From NCBI GenBank assembly GCA_900318555.1, contig ONKX01000002.1:33112-97111 (forward strand): a DNA stretch of 64,000 nucleotides, read 5' to 3'. Source of the DNA: an uncultured Prevotellaceae bacterium (GTDB lineage: Bacteria > Bacteroidota > Bacteroidia > Bacteroidales > Bacteroidaceae). A program made the position numbers and the translations under genes. Position 1 is the first letter of the stretch; every line of letters begins with the position of its first letter. Positions 35,001 through 41,503 of this stretch are shown piece by piece. The notes under the pieces were generated by a model, which saw nothing but the letters and a program-made list of their open reading frames with translations, was not told the DNA's origin and made no database searches.

Positions 35001-35833
35001 TCGCCGACCATGCCATTCACGATGTGGTCAACGGCTACGCTGGTCAGACCCAGACGGTCGCCAATAGAGGTGTTCCACGTATTAGCGTTTTTGTTATACA
35101 ACATCAATGTGCCTTGTCCGTATAGCCAGATGTTATCCATTTGGTCGGCAAAGGCTTTTAGCGATTTCGTCTTGCGCAGATGCTGGGCGGCAATATGGTC
35201 TGTCTGCCATACGGTATGTTGCTGTCGCATAATGTCGCAGCACACCATTCGTCCGTCGTCGTACACGGCAATGGCACCGTCGCGACATTCGCTGATGGAG
35301 CAGATATTACCTTGTGGAACACCGTGGGCGTCGTTCGTATATCCGAACTCATAGCTCGTCTGCTGCTGCATGTTATAAGCCACGATACCCTTGTTCGGTA
35401 TTGACGCCCAGAAGTTTTTGTGACGGTCAATGAACACAACGTTTGGTTTTCCCTCAATACCCATGCTGGCATAGACCTGTTTCATGTCGCGTTCGAAACT
35501 TTCCGTTTGTGGGTGGTAGATGCAGAATCCTGCCGACGTCTCAATCCACAGGTTGCCGTCCAGCATCTCCTGTAGGCTGATGATGTAGCTGTCGGGCAGC
35601 GACGATCCGTCCTGCGAATTACTTTGGAAATTCTTGAACGTATAGCCATCAAACCGGTACAATCCTGCCGGTGTTCCGAACCACATATAACCTCGCTGGT
35701 CCTTCAGTATGCAGTTAATCTGACTGCTAATCAGTCCGTTACGTGCGTCCAGTGTTTTAAACAGGTAGACGCCAGCTGCTGCCAGTGGCAATGCTAGCAT
35801 GATGACTATAAGTATTCTTTTCAGTCTGTTCAT
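32051..35833 (-). CDS. hybrid-type propeller/AraC regulator with degenerate kinase and receiver
   Basis: A 1260-residue membrane regulator laid out like a Bacteroidota hybrid two-component system. It has an N-terminal anchor (5-26), periplasmic propeller repeats (30-690, e.g. GYMWFGTPAGLYRF), a Y_Y_Y domain (700-775) and a membrane helix (779-803). A DHp-like helix (820-890), a receiver-like domain (930-1045), a heptad-repeat linker and an AraC domain (1150-1260) follow. The phospho-His motif is altered (TSEDLRQPM, Glu for His), no HATPase domain fits in the roughly 40 residues left, and the receiver has CKQD where the acceptor Asp belongs. It cannot act by the standard phosphorelay. The likely mode is direct conformational signalling across the membrane. 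Confidence 0.85.
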   Translation of the reverse strand: MNRLKRILIVIMLALPLAAAGVYLFKTLDARNGLISSQINCILKDQRGYMWFGTPAGLYRFDGYTFKNFQSNSQDGSSLPDSYIISLQEMLDGNLWIETSAGFCIYHPQTESFERDMKQVYASMGIEGKPNVVFIDRHKNFWASIPNKGIVAYNMQQQTSYEFGYTNDAHGVPQGNICSISECRDGAIAVYDDGRMVCCDIMRQQHTVWQTDHIAAQHLRKTKSLKAFADQMDNIWLYGQGTLMLYNKNANTWNTSIGDRLGLTSVAVDHIVNGMVGDRSGNIWVGTDRAGLVRFNVNTLEMENIQPTSLTNSNTSDEVIGVQSVYVDDTDLLWVGTEKSGVAYYGNSIYKFATRFIGDITAMAQTGDSTVWYGTGNHGVIDYNGVLASTKVSCMATTPDGSLWVGSKQNGLTRIQNGVGRIYSAARDSSKTLIDDHINALCADKSGNLWIATNGGLQVYNPKMDTFSAYTRENGMLNTNNITALFYGQNNRMLIGTAEGLVLLDLSTREKTVLTGNSTNIQTFTNNYITQIFEDSRGLIWIGTREGLNILNPVKDELSYLTEKDGLCNNSICGIAEDGRHNMWVTTSNGLSRVVTQRNHEDGTFIFGLYNYSVYDGLQSNEFNMGSILAKTDGHVLFGGLYGVNWVRKTSKDDQESLPRVMLTQLFIGEEEILTGHEYDGRIILTSALNEISKIELGNSQNTLTIKFAAGNYNQGERLQFMYWMEGLENDWRNGDALLHGVRFNNLSSGTYTLHVKAVSADGAVSNQERTLEITIDRPWWISWWALTVYVIIAILILATWRYGIKKLRKIWRSKRTVIDELKRQREEIKNTSEDLRQPMARMTTIIGSLAEKEQTMEGREQLNSLHFQLLQVITRISEMQSTLENPEKKAESTAKDRMELNDRGEVAYIGSSQKELTAEIKPFKFDAQSKKFSVVFIDSNHEFLNFVNAHLRDVYDFHTYDNIKDALPDIEMLNADLVVCKQDMDMMTGSELCNQFKMDSRRRNTKFVLLTDGVLSQQDMTDQNITLAADDYLAKPFNIQEAVMRFNKLMGLGPIEMESNTIEGGETRRLESRNASMTTATFNYDDDQQNGQRPEGESAENVAPHEQEQAPHEQEQAPHEQQEAPKNIGDELMRQYYGENTIGDYSMSDAMDQQLMRNIEQFVLQNMSRGQISLEEMATAMGMGRVPFYHKVRAITTKTPAEIVRDLRLKHACTLLVNTNINMSELAINVGFMTAENFSNIFKDKFGMTPLEYRMKYRK
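32470..32524. repeat. 21-base tandem repeat coding PHEQEQA units
   Basis: Two identical-length 21-base units (32470-32490, 32491-32511) and a partial third (32512-32524) encode the heptapeptide repeat EQEQAPH in the linker between the receiver-like and AraC domains of the regulator. The units differ at one base, so they are recent duplications. Confidence 0.85.
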
Positions 35834-35877
35834 ATCTTATTATTCAATTTTCAATTCTCAATTTCCTTTTTTTCGAC

Positions 35878-36825
35878 TTACAGCACGCACGCATAGCGGT
35901 CTACAATTCCCAGCAATTGGTGCTCGTCGTTCACCACCAGTACATTGTGTATCTTGTGCTTGTTCATCGTTTTCTGAATCTCGGCAATTTTCGTCTGCGG
36001 GCCGACCATCTTTGGCGTACGTGTCATGATGTCTCCTACGGTGCGGTCGAAGAACTTTGCCTGCCATTTTTCCATCGCCCGTCGGATGTCGCCGTCGGTG
36101 ATGAGACCGATAACGTGGTCTTTGGCTATTGCTACACCCAGTCCCAGTTTGCCTTTGCTCACTAATATGATGGCCTCGCCCAAGTGCATGTCTTCCGTCA
36201 GCAATGGCAGGTTCTCGGTAATCATTACGTCTTGAGCCGTTGTCAGCAGTCGTTTGCCCAACTCACCGCCGGGGTGGAACTGTGCGAAATCCTGTGGCTG
36301 GAAGTTCCTTTGCTCCATCAATGCTACCGCCAGTGCATCTCCCATCACCAGTGTCGCTGTCGTTGAACTTGTTGGTGCCAGATTCAGTGGACATGCCTCT
36401 TTCGCTACGCTTACGTTCAGATGGCACGTTGAATACTTTGCCAGCAACGATTCTGGGTTGCCAGTCATAGCGATGATGGGTATCTCCATGTGCAGTACCA
36501 TTGGTATGAATCGAAGCAATTCATCTGTCTGTCCAGAGTTCGAGATGGCTATCACCACGTCGCCTGTCGACATTACGCCGAGGTCACCGTGATATACGTC
36601 CAGCGGATTTACAAAAAATGATGGAGTGCCTGTTGACGCCAAGGTCGCAGCAATCTTCGCTCCGATGTGTCCGCTCTTGCCTACGCCGGTTACAATCACC
36701 TTGCCCTGGCACTGCATCATCAGTTCCACGGCACGGTCGAACTCCTCGTTCATCTTCGGTATCAGGTCAAGCACTGCCTGTGCCTCATCCTTGATACATT
36801 GTATTGCGTAGTCTCTTGTTGTCAC
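35878..36825 (-). CDS. kdsD: D-arabinose-5-phosphate isomerase KdsD
   Basis: Interconverts ribulose-5-phosphate and arabinose-5-phosphate, the first step to Kdo of lipopolysaccharide. The SIS domain (about 40-180) shows VIVTGVGKSGHIGAKIAATL and ISNSGQTDELL, and two CBS domains (about 205-315) end the protein. Length 315 is normal. It is 23 bases downstream of kdsA, which uses its product. Confidence 0.92.
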   Translation of the reverse strand: MTTRDYAIQCIKDEAQAVLDLIPKMNEEFDRAVELMMQCQGKVIVTGVGKSGHIGAKIAATLASTGTPSFFVNPLDVYHGDLGVMSTGDVVIAISNSGQTDELLRFIPMVLHMEIPIIAMTGNPESLLAKYSTCHLNVSVAKEACPLNLAPTSSTTATLVMGDALAVALMEQRNFQPQDFAQFHPGGELGKRLLTTAQDVMITENLPLLTEDMHLGEAIILVSKGKLGLGVAIAKDHVIGLITDGDIRRAMEKWQAKFFDRTVGDIMTRTPKMVGPQTKIAEIQKTMNKHKIHNVLVVNDEHQLLGIVDRYACVL

Positions 36826-36848
36826 AATTATTATCTTTTGCCTTTTAA

Positions 36849-37604
36849 CTATATCAGTTTTGCGACCAAATCGCTAAGTGCATTCAGTTCAAGCATGTTC
36901 GCTGCGTCGCTCAGTCCCTGATCGGGGGTAGGGTGTACCTCGAAGAAAAAGCCCGTTGCGCCGAAAGCCTTTGCAGCCAGTGCCATTTGTGGCACAAACC
37001 GCCGATCGCCTCCTGTCTTGCCGTCGCTGCCTCCAGGACGCTGTACGCTGTGGGTGCAGTCCATAATCACTGTTTCTGTTACCTCCAGCATATCGGGAAT
37101 GTTACGGAAGTCGACCACGAGGTTGTTATATCCCATCATGTTGCCGCGTTCCGTCAGCCAAACTTCCTTCGCTCCAGCGTCACGTGCTTTTTCCACAGGG
37201 TACCGCATATCGCGACCGCTCAGGAACTGGGCTTTCTTGATGTTTACTGTCTTGCCTGTGTGTGCAGCTGCCAAAAGTAGGTCTGTCTGTCGGCACAGGA
37301 ATGCCGGTATCTGGATGATGTCAACCACCTGTCCTGTCGGTTCAGCCTGCCAGGTTTCGTGGATGTCCGTAGTCAGTTGCAAACCGTATTTTGCCTTTAT
37401 GTCAGCCATCATCTGTAGTCCGCGGTCGATGCCAGGACCACGGAACGACGTTATCGACGTTCTGTTGGCCTTGTCGAACGAGGCTTTGAAGATGATGTCC
37501 GTGCCCAATTTCTGGTTTATTTCCACCAGTTTTGCTGCTACGTTATCGAGCAGCTCTGCTGATTCAATCACGCACGGTCCGGCTATCAATACAGGTCTTT
37601 TCAT
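36849..37604 (-). CDS. kdsA: 3-deoxy-8-phosphooctulonate synthase KdsA
   Basis: Condenses phosphoenolpyruvate with arabinose-5-phosphate to Kdo-8-phosphate. Landmarks: IAGPCVIES near the N terminus, KASFDKANRTS, FRGPG, TDIHE, and DCTHSVQRPGG. The Cys in GPCVIES places it in the metal-dependent class (Aquifex type) rather than the E. coli class with Asn there. Length 251, slightly short but complete. Confidence 0.93.
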   Translation of the reverse strand: MKRPVLIAGPCVIESAELLDNVAAKLVEINQKLGTDIIFKASFDKANRTSITSFRGPGIDRGLQMMADIKAKYGLQLTTDIHETWQAEPTGQVVDIIQIPAFLCRQTDLLLAAAHTGKTVNIKKAQFLSGRDMRYPVEKARDAGAKEVWLTERGNMMGYNNLVVDFRNIPDMLEVTETVIMDCTHSVQRPGGSDGKTGGDRRFVPQMALAAKAFGATGFFFEVHPTPDQGLSDAANMLELNALSDLVAKLI

Positions 37605-37628
37605 GCTTCAGTTTACACTTTAACCTTG

Positions 37629-37660
37629 CAAAGATAGATATTTTCTTTGACATGTGCAAG
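37629..37660 (-). promoter_or_regulatory. promoter of kdsA-kdsD
   Basis: Minus strand CTTG (37660-37657, one base off), 20 bases, TATCTTTG (37636-37629), then GCA. The leader to the kdsA ATG is about 25 bases. Confidence 0.7.
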
Positions 37661-37665
37661 AAAAA

Positions 37666-37691
37666 AGGGCGGAAATTTATATTTCCACCCT
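37666..37691 (-). terminator. hairpin downstream of the VanX-like gene
   Basis: AGGGCGGAAAT pairs with ATTTCCACCCT around a TTAT loop, overlapping the stop codon region of the dipeptidase gene. A short T run follows on the minus strand (TTTTTTCTTG). Confidence 0.65.
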
Positions 37692-38505
37692 ATTCCTCAT
37701 GAATTCCTTTTTTTTTCGTTTGTTTCTTCAACTGTCTGACGGGGAATTTGAAGTACGTATCGGGGAACGGCTCGTCAGCCAGTGTGAAGTGCCACCACTC
37801 AGTGCGTAATGGATTGAAACCGTGTCGCATCATTGCTGCGCGTAGTATCATACGGTTTTTAAACTGCTCTATCGTAATTTTCCTGTTGGCGGGGCTTTTG
37901 CTGTTATCGCCCGTATATTCGCCTGTTTCAGGATTGCCACAGAAATCGGGGTGACTCTCTGGTCCAAACCAATCGAATGTGCCGCCCATGTCCAACTCCT
38001 TCTCTGTCGCCATGTCGAACAACGTCAGGTCTATCGTTGAACCGCGTGAGTGACCGCTCTTCGCATAGATGTACTCCTGCGGAAACAATACTTTTTTGTC
38101 TAGGTCGGGATAGAAATATGCCTTCATTCGAGTATCGGGAATATCTTCAGCCCATCTGACGAAGTGGTCAACAGCCTTTTGTGGGCGATAAGCGTCATAA
38201 ATTTTCAAACGGTATCCCAAGCTGATAACGTCGTCGCTCACAGCTTTCAAACTGTCTGCCGCACGCTTCGTCAGCAGTGCCGTCGGCTCCTGATAACCAT
38301 CTATTCTGTCGCCTACGAAGTTATATGTTCCGAAGTAGCGAATTTCCAAAATAGCGTCTGGTATTACGTCGGTCAGCGTTGTGAATGCACTTGTATCCTC
38401 CGTCGCACTTGCCGTTTCTGCCACTGATTGCTCAGTGCTCTTTTTGCACCCCACGACCAACAGTATACTGATGGAAAGAAGACTTAGAATGTAACTTTTT
38501 TTCAT
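37690..38505 (-). CDS. VanX/DdpX-type D-Ala-D-Ala dipeptidase lipoprotein
   Basis: A 271-residue lipoprotein (lipobox LLVVGC, Cys about residue 20) of peptidase family M15D. Zinc ligands appear in SGHSRGSTIDLTL (His and Asp) and EWWHF (His), with the catalytic Glu just before. Start region IPDAILEIRYFGTYNFVG and YDAYRPQKAVDHF are typical. Such enzymes cleave D-Ala-D-Ala and serve either wall-peptide recycling or vancomycin resistance; without vanH/vanA neighbours, recycling or nutrient scavenging is the better guess. Confidence 0.9.
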   Translation of the reverse strand: MKKSYILSLLSISILLVVGCKKSTEQSVAETASATEDTSAFTTLTDVIPDAILEIRYFGTYNFVGDRIDGYQEPTALLTKRAADSLKAVSDDVISLGYRLKIYDAYRPQKAVDHFVRWAEDIPDTRMKAYFYPDLDKKVLFPQEYIYAKSGHSRGSTIDLTLFDMATEKELDMGGTFDWFGPESHPDFCGNPETGEYTGDNSKSPANRKITIEQFKNRMILRAAMMRHGFNPLRTEWWHFTLADEPFPDTYFKFPVRQLKKQTKKKGIHEE

Positions 38506-38620
38506 AACCGTTTATTTCGTTTTGAGTTGGTGTCCCAGCTTGTTGTCCTCAGCCCGAAGACGAATTGCTTATACCCGGCAACATGAGCGTTAGCAACATA
38601 AAAAGGAAAAGCTCTTCATA

Positions 38621-39223
38621 TTATATCTTGTTTATATCGACGTAGCCGTGCATGACAGCGTAGATGGTAAGAGCAGAGACGCTGCGGAATCCGAGCTTAT
38701 CCATGATGTTTTTGCGGTGAGTGACAACAGTAGAGAGGGCGATATTGAGGCGGTCGGCTATCTCCTTGTTGATGAGGCCTTGAACGATGAGTGCCATTAC
38801 CTCGATTTCGCGGTCGGAAAGAATTTTCTGTTGAAGCACTTGAGGGGTAGGGGGCAGATTCTGGCCGTGACCGTGGGCATGTTGCTCGAGGGCAAGCAGT
38901 TGACGAACGAGCTGGGGCTCGGGCTGATTGATGCAGAGGGTGTTGAACTCGCTGGGCTGCGAGCTGTCGTTGAGCGAGAGGGTAAGTACAATGGTTTTAC
39001 GACGACGCTCGATGAAATAAACTCGGTTGGCGAGGACAATATCTAAGGAAACAAAATAGTGGGCATAGATGTCGGCATCATTGGCTTCGAGTTCAGCAAG
39101 GGTGCCGAAGGTGTCAATGGTGACGATAGGCATCATGTTGAGCAACAATTGCTTCAATCCCAGCGTGGCCAGCGTGTTGGGGTCGATGATGGCAATCTTC
39201 GGACGGTGATTTTGAACTGTCAT
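38621..39223 (-). CDS. LuxR-type regulator with receiver-like domain lacking phosphorylation site
   Basis: A 200-residue protein: receiver-like N-terminal half (8-125) and an intact LuxR/GerE helix-turn-helix (about 135-195; LSDREIEVMALIVQGLINKEIADRLN). In the receiver half the opening acidic pair is reduced to IIDPN and the third strand reads YAHYFVSLDIVLAN, with no Asp at the usual acceptor position, so it is probably a pseudo-receiver. It overlaps the RelA/SpoT-like gene by four bases (ATGA), and the pair must be translationally coupled. Confidence 0.75.
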   Translation of the reverse strand: MTVQNHRPKIAIIDPNTLATLGLKQLLLNMMPIVTIDTFGTLAELEANDADIYAHYFVSLDIVLANRVYFIERRRKTIVLTLSLNDSSQPSEFNTLCINQPEPQLVRQLLALEQHAHGHGQNLPPTPQVLQQKILSDREIEVMALIVQGLINKEIADRLNIALSTVVTHRKNIMDKLGFRSVSALTIYAVMHGYVDINKI

Positions 39224-40320
39224 CCCTTCTTATTCATGAATTCCAGACGACTGGCCTGCTCCATGACCATATCGGCAAGGGTTTCGTTTTGTGGCATTTT
39301 GCCGTTGATGGCTTCGAAAAACTGAACGAGAGACAGCTTGCCTCCTCCGGTCTTAAGGAGATGTACAATACAGAGGTTTTGCAGGCCGACGGTCTCGGCA
39401 AGGATGTCAATGTCAGTGCTGCCCAATTGGAACAATGCCAGCTGATAGGCGTCTTCGAAATTATTGTGCATGAGTCGCTCGACGTCACCAAGGGTATTCA
39501 TGCCGATACGGCGCAGTACTTTGAGATAGGGCCACCAGGGGGCTTCATGTAGCTCGGCCTGTGTGATAGCGGCAATCTTGCGGTTGAGTTTGTCGAACGG
39601 GCGTTTGTCGAGATAACTGCGGAAGGTGTCCAGATCGAGTGGCACTTCCTCAATTTGTCCGCTCTGTACGAGGCTTTGGGCGCGGCGACGGTAGTCGGCA
39701 ATAGCATTGCGAATGCGGCTGAACTCGTTGTCTGCGAGTTCAAGCATACCTGCCAGTCGGCTGAGGTTGCGGTGATACTCCAGAGGCGTTTCAATTTCAG
39801 ACTTATAGCCGATGTCGTGTTGGATGGCTGACCACACGTGTTGCAAGGCGGTACGCATCTGCAACTCGAAGCGAACCTCGTTGATTTCGGGCATCTCAGG
39901 ATTGAAATACAGCGACTTGGGAATTCGGCAGATGTAGTGTAGCGAATTGTAGCCGAAACTGTCAAATTGGTGCATTCTGCGCTTGTCGACGGAATTGTCC
40001 CAGTCGATTTCGAAGAGTACCTCAGCCATTGATGCGATACGGTCGACGTCCTCGTTGTAGAATGTGATGATGCGCGCGCCGAAGATGTCGGTAATATCGA
40101 GCAGCGAACTATATTTGTGTCCTTTGCGCCGAAGTTTTCCGACCAACGATTCTTCAGCCTTAATACGCGACTCCATGGAGTTAACCTCAATACCACTCTG
40201 CTGAACCAGTGTGCCCAGTTTTTCCATTACCACACGTTGAAGCTCCTCGAAGAGAGGCTGCTTGTTGCAGTACTCTTCGAGAAGCATTTCACCATGTAGG
40301 TCGAGTCCGTAATCTGGCAT
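39220..40320 (-). CDS. RelA/SpoT-domain nucleotide pyrophosphokinase (small alarmone synthetase-like)
   Basis: A 366-residue cytoplasmic protein. The synthetase domain (about 30-200) shows SRIKAEESLVGKLRRK, DIFGARIITFY, SFGYNSLHYI and FELQMRTALQHVWSAIQHD, which correspond to the pyrophosphate-transfer motifs including the catalytic Glu of ExQ. There is no hydrolase, TGS or ACT domain. The C-terminal 160 residues are a helical extension of unknown role. It should make (p)ppGpp or a related alarmone. The setting, beside a STAS protein and a SpoIIE phosphatase, is unusual. Confidence 0.8.
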   Translation of the reverse strand: MPDYGLDLHGEMLLEEYCNKQPLFEELQRVVMEKLGTLVQQSGIEVNSMESRIKAEESLVGKLRRKGHKYSSLLDITDIFGARIITFYNEDVDRIASMAEVLFEIDWDNSVDKRRMHQFDSFGYNSLHYICRIPKSLYFNPEMPEINEVRFELQMRTALQHVWSAIQHDIGYKSEIETPLEYHRNLSRLAGMLELADNEFSRIRNAIADYRRRAQSLVQSGQIEEVPLDLDTFRSYLDKRPFDKLNRKIAAITQAELHEAPWWPYLKVLRRIGMNTLGDVERLMHNNFEDAYQLALFQLGSTDIDILAETVGLQNLCIVHLLKTGGGKLSLVQFFEAINGKMPQNETLADMVMEQASRLEFMNKKG

Positions 40321-40326
40321 ACGAAA

Positions 40327-40635
40327 TCAGCGGATATCGAACAGATTGAAGAAACCGGTCATCATGAACACCTTCTTGATTTCGTCGTTGATGTGTTCAA
40401 TAATGACTTTACCCCCCTTGGCAGTAGCCTCCTTGCGGATGGTCAGAAACAGGCGCAGACCAGACGAGCTAATATACTCAAGGTCCTTGCAGTCGAGGGT
40501 AATTTGTTTGTCGGCATTCTCCAATAGTGGGGCAATCTCCTGCTGGGCCTTTACGGCAGCAGGGGTGTCAAGACGTCCGCTGACAGTGGCGGTATAACCG
40601 CCGTTTTGTTCGTTAATCTCAAAAATCATTTTCAA
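40327..40635 (-). CDS. STAS-domain anti-sigma-factor antagonist-like protein
   Basis: A 102-residue single STAS domain: ATVSGRLDTPAAVKAQ, ITLDCKDLEYISSSGLRLFLTIRK. The Ser of ISSSGLR corresponds to the serine phosphorylated in SpoIIAA/RsbV. Such proteins are phosphorylated by an anti-sigma kinase and dephosphorylated by a SpoIIE-type phosphatase; both activities are encoded at 44474-46882 in one protein. It lies six bases upstream of the RelA/SpoT-like gene. Confidence 0.9.
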   Translation of the reverse strand: MKMIFEINEQNGGYTATVSGRLDTPAAVKAQQEIAPLLENADKQITLDCKDLEYISSSGLRLFLTIRKEATAKGGKVIIEHINDEIKKVFMMTGFFNLFDIR

Positions 40636-40655
40636 TTATGAATTATGAATGGTTA

Positions 40656-41459
40656 TTACTTGATAATGGCCTTACGTGCATCGTTAATCTGGTCCTTAGC
40701 CTTAGCAACCTGATCCTTCAGCTCAGCAACAGAAGTGGCGTTGAGCACGTCCAGAGGAGCAAGAGCCTTTGCAACGGGCTGGATGTCGGGATCGTACTCT
40801 GACAGGCGGTTGATGGCGTCGAGCACGAGGATGATGCGGAATGTGACGTTAGAAGCTGCCTCGTCGGTGAAGGTGCTGAGGTACTTGTCGGGGTTCTGAT
40901 TGGCGATGTAGAGCTGCTCGGTAAGTGCAGCGGCGGCCATCTGCCAGAAGTGGTTGATGCGTCCGTTCTTCTCCATTTCGTCATAGAGAACGTTTGAGGT
41001 CTCAAACAACGTGTTGGCATCGTCGATAGCCTTGAACGAAGGATCGTTGATGTCGGCAACGAGCTTTGTGATAGCCTTGTCGTAGTCTTCTGTAGGCATT
41101 TCGTAGAGAGCTGCAATCTTCTTGTCAACGTTCAGCGCGCTGAGGATGCGATACTTTTCGGCCAGCGTGGTAGCCTCCTCGGCAGCAGAAGCGGGCAGCA
41201 AATAGTCGGGCTTGACCTGCTTCTCTTCCTTGGTCAACTTGATGCCATCGTCGCCTTCTGACAAGAAGGGCAGTTGCTTCAACTTACCAATCTCGGCAGC
41301 GATGCTGTCGAAGTGCATCTTGATGCTGGCTTCGATTTGCTTCTGTTCGAAACTTTTCAGACTGTCAGCTGCTACCTCAGCCTGCTCACTTTTCTTTCCA
41401 CCACATGCAGCGAAAACCACAGCTGCAAATGCAATAGCTAAAATTGAAAATTTCTTCAT
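40656..41459 (-). CDS. helical lipoprotein of the SpoIIE/STAS cluster
   Basis: A 267-residue lipoprotein (lipobox VVFAACG, Cys about residue 19), otherwise rich in Ala, Lys, Asp and Glu and predicted all-helical. No enzyme motif is seen. It sits between the ABC transporter and STAS genes, with 44 and 20 bases on either side, so it is likely an envelope component of the transporter or a sensor for the cluster. Confidence 0.65.
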   Translation of the reverse strand: MKKFSILAIAFAAVVFAACGGKKSEQAEVAADSLKSFEQKQIEASIKMHFDSIAAEIGKLKQLPFLSEGDDGIKLTKEEKQVKPDYLLPASAAEEATTLAEKYRILSALNVDKKIAALYEMPTEDYDKAITKLVADINDPSFKAIDDANTLFETSNVLYDEMEKNGRINHFWQMAAAALTEQLYIANQNPDKYLSTFTDEAASNVTFRIILVLDAINRLSEYDPDIQPVAKALAPLDVLNATSVAELKDQVAKAKDQINDARKAIIK

Positions 41460-41503
41460 TTCTTAATTTTTTTGAGTTATTAAAATGTTAATTATTTATC
41501 TCG

